Assembly (NCBI GenBank): GCA_031761405.1
Contig: JASEVX010000017.1
Span: 7,117,668 to 7,181,667 of the forward strand
DNA length: 64,000 nucleotides
DNA from: Serripes groenlandicus
Taxonomy: Eukaryota > Mollusca > Bivalvia > Cardiida > Cardiidae
Direction: 5' to 3'
In this document: positions 10,847-20,596 of the stretch, one piece after another
Layout: each line of letters opens with the position of its first letter
How positions within the stretch are numbered: the first letter of the stretch is position 1
Notes under the pieces: generated by a model
What the model was told of the DNA's origin: nothing
Seen by the model: the letters and a program-made list of their open reading frames with translations, nothing else
The model's database searches: none
Made by a program: the position numbers and the translations under genes

Positions 10847-11508
10847 TGACAACCCTCAATCATGCAATGTGAAGGGACAAAATTGAACAGACCTGTTTAA
10901 TATCGGACATCATTGAAACAAACACCAAATTAATGGATACCGTTTTCTCTCTTTTCTTGATAATTAGTCATTTCTAAAGTGTAAAAAATATTTTATCTTA
11001 ATATGGCCGAGCGACCTGGTGATGAACATGTGATTACCCGAACAATTTAGTTTACAAATAGCCATTCTAATGAGCTAAAACGGTAGTCTATCGAATACCA
11101 ACTAGATTTTTCATAACTTTGGAATGGCCTAATTTTGAACACATCATGACCAATTTCAGAACGTAACTAAAAAATCACCAAGACAACATTCTGGCAAACT
11201 ACCATTATTCTACTGTCAAAAGATTCAGGGTTGATACATTCTCAAATTTACCCGCACCAGAGTCATCGCAAGCCCTACACCGATATACTGCTTGTTACTT
11301 TGCAGGATTTTCCACACGATCGCCACTACAGTGCCATTGGCGCTTTGATTCATTTTGTTATTATCCTGCATACGCGACCAATAATGACAGATGATAAAAC
11401 GAGAAACCGAAAGTCTAAAATATTTGGACTAGTCTGACAGTGACACTGTGAGTGTGACAGGGGTTGCTTTCAATTTGAAACACAGCTCTTTCACTATAAT
11501 CTGTTTAC

Positions 11509-11628
11509 CTCTTTCTTTATGTAAATAGCTTTTTCTGGAATCAATATGACGGACTCACATCTTTCACAGACAAGTTTATCTTTATTCGTACATCCATCTG
11601 TAAGTGAATTGCTTTTCTCTTCACTCAT
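11509..11628 (-). CDS. RABIF: RABIF (MSS4) exon 1, start codon and first 40 codons
   Basis: ATG at 11628 (context AACAAGATG) opens a 40-codon frame containing KLVCERCESVILIPEKAIYI, then a GAG|GTAAAC donor at 11509/11508. CERC is the first zinc CxxC pair of the MSS4 fold. The spacing to the second pair in exon 2, and the phase-0 junction leading straight into the exon 2 peptide, both fit the family. The N-terminus is short and acidic, as in other MSS4 proteins. The exon has only 40 codons and no stop of its own, so it is easily overlooked. Confidence 0.9.
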
Positions 11629-13066
11629 CTTGTTGTGTTGTTCATGCGATTTTCCGGTATCACAAGACGCTTGAAAGGCGAAATCAAATCGTCGCCTTGA
11701 TCATGACTAGTATCGGGCTTCTGTGAGAAACACTGGATCATATAGAATGAGTGTACATAGTGGAGCAGAATTATTCTAATATATCTATAGGTGCTACCTA
11801 TTTACGAAAAAAACGCAAGATAATTATAAACAAAAATTTAAGAGCATATTTTGGCCATAAATAAGGATTTATAAGTAATTGACTAGACAATAATAATGTT
11901 AATGGCATGTGTCTTGCATTATCAAAACATATTTGCAATTCTTATTGCTGTCGTCTATTATTACGAACAGAAAATAATAAAGTAAAGACTTTCAGAAAAT
12001 CAAGGATTACATTTATAATGAACGAGGTTAAAACATGAGGGCCAAGATGATCCTTAATCGATCACCTACATTAAAGAAGCAAATAGATCAGCCCTTTTCT
12101 GATGCCACCTGGCGACTGCCTTTTTCAAGCAGTCGATAATTATGACTGGAACAAATTATGTAAGGGGTCACATTTCTGCTAAACCCTTTCCCTATTAGAG
12201 ACGGTTTCTGAGGCCTATGATTTAGGAAAAGATTGTCGCAACAAGAACAATTGCTCCTTATGAGAAAGTTATCCTTTTGCCACAATGTTTGATAAATAAG
12301 TATACTTTGAATGATTGAGTCAATAGCTCATGTATAGGAATTTGGGGTCTTCATGTACCACTTTTTTGCGGGAAACGACGTCGCTCCATTGACGTTACGC
12401 CAAGATGAAGTGTAACGGAAATGACGTCACGTCCTTCTTTGGCTACGATACAGTCAAAATTTAGTTTCGGGCGTAGAAGGCTAATGCTGTCGTTTTTTGA
12501 CATATTTCTTATAGATTTCCATTTATATTTAACTTTTCGTACAAATGTTAATTCCAGCACTTTTATGATCTTAAATATCGATTTTAAAAAAAAATTGATT
12601 AAAAAGACGACAATAACTTTCAATCCGTGTTTTTCTGCTCATTTTATACATACCCAAAATATTGATTTTAAAAAAAATGATTAAAAAGCCGACAATAATT
12701 TTCAATCTGTGTTTTACGTCTGCTTTTTATACATATCCAAAATGGCGGCCCCCATGGATTTTTTTCAGTTTCATTTCAGAAAGCTTCATGGGTTATTGAA
12801 AAAAAAAAAAAAAAAAAAAATAATAATCTCACGCCCGTTAACTATAAGCGAAAAAAACCATTCATGGTTTTTTTTCGTATTATACCTCACATGACTTTGT
12901 AATGTTAAATTATGGGGAATTTCTTACTGTCTCATGCTAACAGTACGATTTTGAAAGTATACTGTTCCTTGCCACGCACGTTAAAATGTTGGTTATGCAC
13001 GTGCATGACGTTATTTCAAACAATTACGTCACCATTTAGACGCACGTGCCATGTAACAGTATACTG
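11629..13066. other. RABIF upstream region
   Basis: It presumably contains the RABIF promoter in its first few hundred bases; no TATA box could be assigned. 12000-12070 is a diverged head of the GGGCCAAGATGATCC repeat, 12180-12300 is a worn MITE, and 12800-12820 is an A-rich run. No coding frame with homology was seen. Confidence 0.45.
12575..12742. repeat. Imperfect tandem duplication of ~84 bp
   Basis: 12575-12659 and 12660-12742 share GATTTTAAAAAAAA, a GACAATAA...TTTCAATC block and a TTTATACATA...CCAAAAT end, with scattered differences. Confidence 0.75.
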
Positions 13067-14060
13067 TTAAGGATGTACCAGGGACACTATATGTGTCCCT
13101 GGATGTACTGAACTGAGAAGTTGACATTTAAAAAAAAAAAAAAAAAATGTTACATTGTTATTAAATCTTCTGATTTTGTTGATAATTAAAGCCTTTTTAG
13201 TCATTATACCTTTTTATAATGCTTAAAAATTTAAAACAAAGTGGTTTAAATTTGGTTTAGACAAAGGGCCTAATATTTTCGTGAGCCTTCCAATTTTTCG
13301 TGAGCCGCTGTCCAGTAGCCATGTTTGATTAAGAAATATAACTGGGTAAAAATTACATATTAAAGTCGATATATATCAATTTTAATCTAGAACTTGTATA
13401 GTATCATATTGTTTTGAAAAAAAGTAGAAAATATTGGAAAACTTTTATGACATTTGAAGATATGTTTGAAAAATAAATAAATATTTATTCATATTTTAAC
13501 ATTTTTTAGCCATTCAGACAAGAAAAACTGAAAATTTTACCCAATGACATATACTTTTCTTTTTAAATTTTGATAAATGATAGTTATTGCAATAACCTGA
13601 AGAAGTTTCAGAAAAAGTTAAATATTATAAATATGTTTTTCCCTTATTTCAAAGTTTTAGATTTGTCTATTCTTACACCTGACAAATATGGGTTCTCATT
13701 AGGGAAAAAAAGTGTCTATTTTTTAGGTTTAATTACAACGTATCACATGAACTTCCAAAGATATGGATAAAATAACTTCAGAATGAGATCTAAACTACAA
13801 GAAGACAAACAATTAGCATATCATCTTTCAAATATTGGCAATTTGCGTGAAAACTTTTTTTTTTTTTCATGTGCTAAAATAGCAAAAAAATGCATATCAT
13901 AAGGCTTTCATAAATTGATCTAGCGAAAAATAAAGCCCACTACCCTACCTTTTTTTTGTGTTTTTGTATTAACATACATCAAACTTTAAAAAAGACAACA
14001 ATGTTACAACAAAAGTTAAATATTATGAAAAATCCACTTTTCAGTTCAGTACATCCTTAA
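13067..14060. mobile_element. TTAA-flanked non-autonomous element with GGATGTACTGAACTGA termini
   Basis: TTAA at 13067-13070 and 14057-14060 flank inverted ends. The left copy of the 21-bp terminus is at 13101-13121 and the right at 14036-14056, with one mismatch. Part of the left terminus (GGATGTAC, 13071-13078) is duplicated around a 22-bp palindromic insert at 13079-13100. The interior is AT-rich without a convincing frame. TTAA target sites suggest a piggyBac-type transposase in trans. Confidence 0.6.
13078..13102. repeat. Palindrome with GGGACAC termini
   Basis: Stem CCAGGGACAC / GTGTCCCTGG with a TATAT loop. The 22 bp at 13079-13100 are flanked by the direct repeat GGATGTAC (13071-13078 and 13101-13108). 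Confidence 0.85.
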
Positions 14061-14132
14061 CCGGTATATTCATGTGTGTGCTGCATTGTAGTAGATCTAC
14101 CCATGTTCACATCCCCTACAACAGTACAGAAC

Positions 14133-15826
14133 AAGAGAAAGTTAATACAACGCATCAATGTCGCCGGAAATCCATACTGCAGTTATGCTTAACACTTACA
14201 TTAAATAGTAGTTGAAAAAAAAAAACAGTTATCAACTGAGGGGCATATTGGAACATCAGGGGTGAAAAATGTATCATAACTTGCATTTTTTTTTATCAAC
14301 GAAGTGAAGTTCATTGAAATATAATTGAACCCTTTCAATGTTTATGATCAATCAGGTTGACACAGCCAACTAATTCTTGATCATAAAAAGTAATGGAAAT
14401 GAGTAATCTTGCCAATCATTAGTCTTCGTATGTATACAGTGCTTTCATAAAAGGAATAATTATAAGATTTGTGAATTCCACATACACTTTTCAAGATTCT
14501 GAATTTTATTATTAATCAATAAAACCACAAAACAGACAATTTAGGATGTGCATGCAATAGCACGTCATTTTACCTTTCCCATATTAAAGTCAATATTGGA
14601 CACCTTTGCAGCAATCTACTTTTTAAAACAATGAGAAAATGGTTAAATCGCTGAAGACATGAGTTTTCTCCTTTTCTCAAAATGATGTTAGCTTGGCATC
14701 CTAATTATATCATACTTTGACAAATGTTAAAATGTAGTCCAATATTTATAAATTAGATCACCCTCGAAATATAATATCAGCTAAACAGTTAAATTTCATT
14801 GAAATTGTTGTATAATTTCAAACATAAACTGAACCCTACAACATGTTAATTTATTATAATTCTTTCCTTCCTTTTTTTCGGAAAAATCTTTACAGATTAT
14901 TGTGTTTACATTCCCATCATCACCGACTTCGTGACGCAAGTTAATATGGAGCTCAGTCCCATTTCTTCACAGTTTTAACCTGATGACCGATTCATTTTAT
15001 TTTGTTTGGGAGTAAAAGTTATTTGTTGTTCATCATTATTGTTGTTTTTATCTTCTATGTTTCTTCACTTTGACATCTTTTTTTACTAAATTATCAATGT
15101 ACCGGCTGCACAAACTTGACTATTAGACTGTACATAGTAATAAAGTAACATCGCGCTATCAATAGTAAAATAAAATACAGTGCGTAAGCAGGTTTTGTTT
15201 GTTTGTTTGTTTGGAGTTTAACGCCGCTTTCAACAGCTTTGGTCATATCACGGCGGTCAGTGCACCTACCCATGTTTTCCTGGCTTTCCCACACCAGTAC
15301 TTACACAACATTCTTTCGAAGCCACTGACTACTTTCTCACATAGATCAGAGGTGAGAGGCAATGGAAAACATCGCCCGAAAGAATGTCGCCGCAACCGGG
15401 TATCGAACCCGTGACCTCCAGATCACGAGTCAGATACGCTACCAATTGAGCTACCCGGCCGGGTCGCGTAAGCAGGTGCGCGTATGTAAATAAAATAGAC
15501 TGTGCGACGTAAAGGTTTGTAGTTATCGCGTTGTGATTACATGTAGTATATGAACATACAGTACCTCAGTCTAGCTTGTCTTCGTAAATAAAACAAAAAA
15601 ACATAAACGCGGGTCAAAATAAAGAAACTGCACATACTTAAAACATCGGAATATTTTTTTCATTTTTAGATGTGTCATAACTTAGTGTTTTTAAACAAAC
15701 GCAATTGTAATATGTTCAAGACAATTAAATTTGTTTTTTTCTAATAATAACTCGTCCTCCCATGTTATTTCCGAAAACCTAATAAAAATATAAGTCGCGG
15801 GTTTCTGCCCGGCGACCGGCGACTAA
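14133..15826 (+). mobile_element. Helitron-like element, older copy with insertions
   Basis: The left end (ACAAGAGAAAGTTAATACAA, then CATCAATGTCGCCGGAAA) matches the left ends of the copies at 60783 and 17724. The right end shows the CGCGGGTTTCTGCCCGGCGAC hairpin, then CTAA at 15823-15826 followed by T. About 240 bp before the right end (15580-15820) align with the other two copies. The middle is longer and diverged, with a worn MITE at 14567-14800 and a SINE at 15194-15465. Confidence 0.6.
15194..15465 (-). mobile_element. tRNA-headed SINE with a 12-bp target duplication
   Basis: GCGTAAGCAGGT occurs at 15182-15193 and 15466-15477, immediately flanking the element. Read on the minus strand it starts GACCCGGCCGGGTAGCTCAA with an A box (TAGCTCAATTGG) and a perfect B box (GGTTCGATACC). 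It ends in the GGCGTTAAACTCCAAAC tail with CAAA repeats. A near-identical copy lies at 19095-19344. RNA polymerase III transcription from the internal boxes is inferred. Confidence 0.92.
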
Positions 15827-15850
15827 TAAACGTGTAATTGTGTTCGGTAG

Positions 15851-15967
15851 ATATTGCATGGCTTCCAGTGTGACAGTACATATTGTCAACATTCGGGTAA
15901 ATACTTGCGGGTAAATATTCTCCTCATGTTGACAATATGTACTGTCACACTGGAAGCCATGCAATAT
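15851..15967. repeat. Long perfect hairpin, 41-bp arms
   Basis: 15851-15891 and 15927-15967 are exact reverse complements (the left arm starts ATATTGCATGGCTTCCAG) with a 35-bp loop. It lies 24 bp after the Helitron-like right end at 15826. Confidence 0.9.
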
Positions 15968-16680
15968 TTATATATTACGTTTTGGATCATGTTAGAATAT
16001 AAATAATATATTCAGCATTGTGTGTGGTCGGTTAATAGTTCGGATGCAATTCTGCTCCTCTCCACTCATTCTTTCCCGCGAGACCCTTAAGGTGTCGCCT
16101 TTCTAATGAAAAATATATATTTTTAAATACCCCTGTAAAGGGGAGTAACTTCTGTACTATTCCTACATTATTTATTTTAAATCATTTCCTTCCCTTTGAC
16201 CATATTGCCTTCGAGTCATGCCATTATTGAAATATATATATATACTCACTAACTTTGTTTATGAATAGTAATAATTGGGAACTGAGAGACAGTGGCTTAA
16301 ATGTAGAGCCTCTTAATTTGATTCCGGTGATCAATGTGTCCAACCTTTGTGATTTACGCACGCTCTAAGTATGAACTATTGAACAATTTCTAATTTAGCG
16401 ATGAATCATTGTGACCAAAGAAGAAAATGCAATTTACCTATTGCCACAACGTTTTCAAAATATATTTTTCTTGCTACATTGCTGTTTATCCTGTTCAAGA
16501 CTATTTGTTATTTAAACATGTATGTATAAACAACTTTTTATCTAGACCAGGGACGTTCCTAACTATGTTTTAAAAGACGTCTTCTGTAGATTTGCTGTAT
16601 GTGACCAGGAACCTAGATAATCTACATCCCTGATGTGATAAGGGTAAATTGATATGTACGTTTTCTTAATCCGCTTCTTA
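15968..16680. other. Interval between two Helitron-like copies
   Basis: AT-rich, with worn MITE traces at about 16400-16460 and 16565-16610. No gene or structured RNA is seen. Confidence 0.5.
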
Positions 16681-17724
16681 TTAGTCGCCGGGCAGAAGCC
16701 CGCGACTTCTATTTTTAATAGGTTTTCTGAAATCACATGGGAGGGCGGCTTATTATTAGAAAGAAACAAATCTAGATGATTTGAACATATTACAATTGTG
16801 GTTGTTTACGAACACTAATAAATGACACATCTACAATGAAATAAATATTCCGATTTTTTAATGTTTGCAGTTTTTTTTATTTCACTCGCATTTAAGTTTT
16901 TTGTCTTATTTACGAAGACAAAAGTGGTCCCTTCAAGACGTGAACCAACACCCCCTAATGCAGACTCTTATGTGTCATTATTGAGGTCAATTTCGGATTC
17001 TCCTTTTAATAGCAATTTTAACTTACTAAATGTTGTTTTCATGTTCGAAGAGATGTCTTGATTTGTGTAGAATTCATTTAATAATGTTAATCCATGAATA
17101 TCTAAAGTAGGAACTGTTTCTAAGCTAAATATAGACCCTATTCTGTTGTGTAGTTTCGTGACCTTTAACATCGATTTTCGCGCATGCGCCTTTCGATATG
17201 AAAAAGCGAGTGATATTATTTTATTTTAGACAAGTACAAGACGAATGTTTGACGCAAAGTCAAAGAGAAGCCGCAATATTTCGTTGTACATGTAGAAATA
17301 AGAAAAAAAGAACATTTTTAAATCCACAAACAATAGAACAATTTAAACTGTAGACGGTAATGCTGATATATTTCTCCTTTTGAAGACTTTTGTTTTCTTC
17401 AAATTACCTCCCTTTAAAGCAATACCAGGATATTTACCTTGTGATTCGAATAAGATTGACAAACATTGAAATTATATGAATGAATACTATTATTTAAATA
17501 AGTAACAACAGCAAAATTAAATTTAAGCCAAGATAAATGTGTACACATTTCGTTAATTTTTTATAGATACCCTAATGTAAAGGTATAAATATAAAATTTA
17601 TAAGCAAATGTTTTCATTTCAACGTTCCTAATGTTTGAATAGACTAAGGAAAGTCAAGAATACATAAATAAATCAATGCAGTCTTTTCCGGCGACATTGA
17701 TGCCTTGCATCAACTTTCTCTTGT
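16681..17724 (-). mobile_element. Helitron-like non-autonomous element, 1,044 bp
   Basis: Read on the minus strand it begins ACAAGAGAAAGTTGATGCAA (17724) and has a TTGATGC/GCATCAA hairpin and GTCGCCGG near that end. It closes with the GTCGCGGGC...GCCCGGCGAC hairpin and CTAA (16684-16681) before a T. It matches 60783-61828 almost base for base. The 3' hairpin plus CTAA|T is Helitron-like. The 5' end lacks the classical TC but shares GTCGCCGG with the 3' hairpin, as in Helentron/Helitron2 terminal repeats. An internal frame at 17171-16968 is noted in the findings. Confidence 0.65.
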
Positions 17725-17855
17725 TAATATTTATATCGAGAAAAAGAGGCATTATCATGAGAATGTCGCCTTTTTTTCACCACATTTTCTGAAAACGTCT
17801 GGTGCACAGGATCAGGATTAGATTTATGGAAATTAACCCGATTATTACGATATGT

Positions 17856-18039
17856 TTAACCCTTTCCCGCATACCACAAATATGAAGCAGATGTATCTGA
17901 AAACACAATGGCAAAAATATGAAAAATGTCTGTATATAATAGCATGACAATTGAATCGAATTGAAAACATTTTGGCAAAAGCAGAAATTGCTCAGTGATG
18001 CGGGGTGTCAGAAAGCATATGCATTAGGGAAAGGGTTAA
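17856..18039 (+). mobile_element. TTAA MITE, shortened copy
   Basis: TTAA at both ends, 184 bp. The right part of the central hairpin is deleted. Another worn copy follows at about 18045-18200. Confidence 0.8.
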
Positions 18040-18724
18040 CAATGCCTTGAAAACATTAGAGGAAAATATTGATGGTAAATGTTTGATAAACATTTGAAAA
18101 ACATCTGGGGCAATGGACAAATCCCTTGTTTTGAGCAATTTCTCGTTTGTAGGCCCCATTACATAATATTCTCATTTCTTCTGTAGCAGAAGTGTCGAAA
18201 TTCATCTTTATCCTGCTGGAGCTTCCACTTGACAAGATCATACGAGTCAGTTCACGAGAAAAGGTACACGTTGGCATTGGGAAAGTGGAAAAAAGAAAGA
18301 AAAAGAATCACTGATCAGAAATGCCAACGTGCACGTGAACCGTGCATATCTGGATTTATATTTTGTTCAAAAGAGCCAACTCGTAACTGTTCCCTTGCAC
18401 AGGCTCATATCTATCATATAACCACATCATCGCCACGGGCCAAGTTAAGATAGCCAACACTCGGACTGATTTACATGTGTCTCAGTGCACTCTAATCAGG
18501 ATCCCATCGGTTTGCTTTACACTCACGTGACAGAGAAGGAGACACACTAAATTGTGGGTATAGACTTCTAATATTCGTATAAAGTTGCGTTAAAGATTAT
18601 TCGAGGTGGATCTGATCAAAACTTCCCTCACAGTTTGTAGATGCAGCAAGACTCTCTGGTCACATATGATGCCTGAACAAGTCAATGGTGAGGCGAGAAT
18701 AAGCGTAGTTATAATAATGGTGTT

Positions 18725-19690
18725 GGCTATCATCTGTTTACACAGTCGGAGAGTTTATGGGGAAAAGGAGATGCGTAGATAGCTGGTACGACAGTGGGGT
18801 GCCACACATCTGCATGGCCCCTGGTCGCTGTAACAGCAATGTGGAGGAATTGAGGCACAGGGATGTCGATCCTGTACACCAAGGTCAGTTTGGTCTACCG
18901 TCGTCTATGCTGGAGAGGTTGCCATCGGATACCATCTAGGGGGTGCTTCTTATTGTCCTGTGGGCTCCAATGACTAAATGAGCTGCCCTACGTTGGACAA
19001 CCTCTAATTGATTTACGCAGACCTTGGTATGTGGGTCCATTACTGTGGAGGCATAATCTAGAAATTGGTCTGACAAGGGACTTTCGACTCCTGTTTGTTT
19101 GGAGTTTAACGCCGCTTTCAACAGCTTTGGTCATATCACGGCGGTCAGTGCACCTTCCCATGTTTTCCCACACCAGTACTTACACAACATTCTTTCGAAG
19201 CCACTGACTACTTTCTCACATAGATCAGAGGTGAGAGGCAATGGAAAACATCGCCCGAAAGAATGTCGCCGCAACCGGGTATCGAACCCGTGACCTCCAG
19301 ATCACGAGTCAGATACGCTACCAATTGAGCTACCCGGCCGGGTCTTCGACTCCTGTGGGAAGCTCGAGTGGTTTGCCTTCTTGGTTGTTGAGTCGATATG
19401 TGGCCTTCAACCTGACCATGTCATATCGATTTGAGATCTTCCGGTAGAGAGTCTGTCATCACACGGTTCTCACTCTATCTGGAAGATTGTTGATATATTA
19501 GAAAAGAAATGGCCTTGTGGTACGCCGGAAGTGACGGGGACAGAGGACGAAACGTGACCATCCACAACAACTTGTTGGCTTCTTTGTGCAGGGGGAAGCT
19601 TTTTTACCGAGCTGAAAACTTGATCCCCGGATGCCGTAATGCATCGATCTCGTCCAAGGCCTCTAGCCAAACGATGAGGTCTTAGAGTGC
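18725..19690 (-). pseudogene. Non-LTR retrotransposon reverse transcriptase relic, split by a SINE
   Basis: Read on the minus strand, successive frames show GDQVFSSVKK...VVVDGHVSSSVPVTSGVPQG (the RT palm motif TSGVPQG of LINE elements), a disrupted middle, LDYASTVMDPHTK...LEVVQRRAA, and then RRRQTKLTLVYRI with a TRGH block, the usual C-terminal layout of CR1/L2/Jockey-type elements. The catalytic FADD box is missing, stops and frameshifts interrupt the frame, and a SINE sits at 19095-19344. It is dead. Confidence 0.75.
19095..19344 (-). mobile_element. tRNA-headed SINE inserted in the RT relic
   Basis: A 12-bp target duplication TTCGACTCCTGT is present at 19083-19094 and 19345-19356. The sequence matches the copy at 15194-15465, apart from a 9-bp deletion near 19160, with the same A and B boxes and tail. 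It dates the LINE relic as older than this SINE. Confidence 0.93.
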
Positions 19691-19719
19691 GAGTATGAGC
19701 TGTGACTCGCAGGATATAT

Positions 19720-19860
19720 TGTTGCGGAATCCGAAAGCTTTATTATTGAATACAGTTGAAAAGATTGTGGAAAACGTAGAAATTGCTCATCACACGCAGT
19801 TTCTTCTTTTGCCACAATATTTTCAAAGGTTATTTGCCGCAGATGGGTTTATGTCAGATA
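19720..19860 (+). mobile_element. TTAA MITE fragment
   Basis: It carries the middle and right part only: GAATACAGTTGAAAAGATTG, the hairpin around GAAATTGCTCA, and a worn right arm. Confidence 0.55.
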
Positions 19861-19882
19861 TCATATTATAGAGTTGTCTTCT

Positions 19883-20073
19883 CTAACCTTCTCCCACTTA
19901 CAACACATCTGTAGCAGACGACATGGAAAAATCAACTCTCTTTAAATTAAAGTATACTAATAGAATCGAGTTGAAAACATTGCTCACCATAACAATGTTT
20001 TCCTTTTGCTAATATGTTTTGAAACGTCTTCTGCTGCAGAGGCATAATAAAGCCTATGTACGGAACAGGTTAA
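19883..20073 (+). mobile_element. TTAA MITE next to the DIRS insertion
   Basis: Flanks are CTAA and TTAA, with both GCAGACGAC-type arms. The DIRS element begins about 5 bp beyond its right TTAA. Confidence 0.75.
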
Positions 20074-20077
20074 CAAA

Positions 20078-20133
20078 ATGAAGTTTTTTAAAGTAAAACA
20101 TATTTTTATTAGAAAATACTTACCAGTCATTTA
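20078..20133. repeat. DIRS 3' extremity (copied in inverted form at 20317-20372)
   Basis: These 56 bases are the exact reverse complement of 20317-20372. They form the outermost right end of the element in its own orientation; the first 42 bases lie outside the shared terminal repeat. Confidence 0.92.
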
Positions 20134-20269
20134 ATACCTGATATATCATCTCTATACACCTTAATTATCCAAAAAAAACGCCCACGTTAGCATATCCCTC
20201 ACGTATCCGTGACATACACGGCCGCCCGGAAGTACAGGCGCGCACGTGAGCGGGTAGTCACTTTTCATT
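20121..20269 (+). repeat. DIRS inverted terminal repeat, 3' side of the element
   Basis: 149 bp, the exact reverse complement of 26808-26956. It includes a run of eight A, a GC-rich GGCCGCCCGGAAGTACAGG block and CACGTGAGCGGG. Confidence 0.95.
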
Positions 20270-20316
20270 CACCGTTAAGTATTGGTGACGACGCGGGGCT
20301 GGGAGGTGGGACTCTA

Positions 20317-20413
20317 TAAATGACTGGTAAGTATTTTCTAATAAAAATATGTTTTACTTTAAAAAACTTCATTTTTATATCAAAAATACATTACCAGTCA
20401 TTTAATACCTGAT
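20317..20413. repeat. DIRS internal complementary region
   Basis: 20317-20372 is the reverse complement of the left extremity (20078-20133) and 20372-20413 is the reverse complement of 26935-26976. Together they mirror the junction that forms when the two ends of the element are joined. In DIRS-1 this region is proposed to template closure of the circular intermediate. Confidence 0.92.
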
Positions 20414-20596
20414 GACTTCGTAGCATAGGACGGGAGGTTCGACCAATACTTACTGTCGTTCCAGGTACGTAGTAGTATATTATTCCATATTTTTCAGAAC
20501 AAACATACTTGATTCCAACGGTAGTATAAAGTGATAGTGGAGATTGAATACAGTTTCAATCAGTATTCACTTTATTTATGTGTTGGATTATAATAA

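Larger units (their letters stand above)
8815..11508 (-). other. RABIF: RABIF intron (2,694 bp)
   Basis: It begins GTAAAC at 11508 and ends TTTCAG at 8815. It contains worn MITE pieces at about 9218-9300, 9364-9600 and 9725-9780, a perfect 10-bp-stem hairpin at 10101-10126 and another hairpin at 10814-10846. Otherwise nothing recognisable is seen. Confidence 0.8.

Noticed and set aside
11674..11710. Helitron-like 3' end (AAGGCGA...TCGCCTT hairpin, then GATCATGACTAG and T) upstream of RABIF
   Set aside because: No second copy and no matching 5' end were seen; short hairpins before CTAG are expected by chance.
15385..15465. tRNA genes (also at 19265-19344, 56640-56709 and 57350-57415)
   Set aside because: The tRNA-like parts have mispaired stems and are joined to shared SINE bodies and tails, with target duplications at three of the four sites. 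They are SINE heads.
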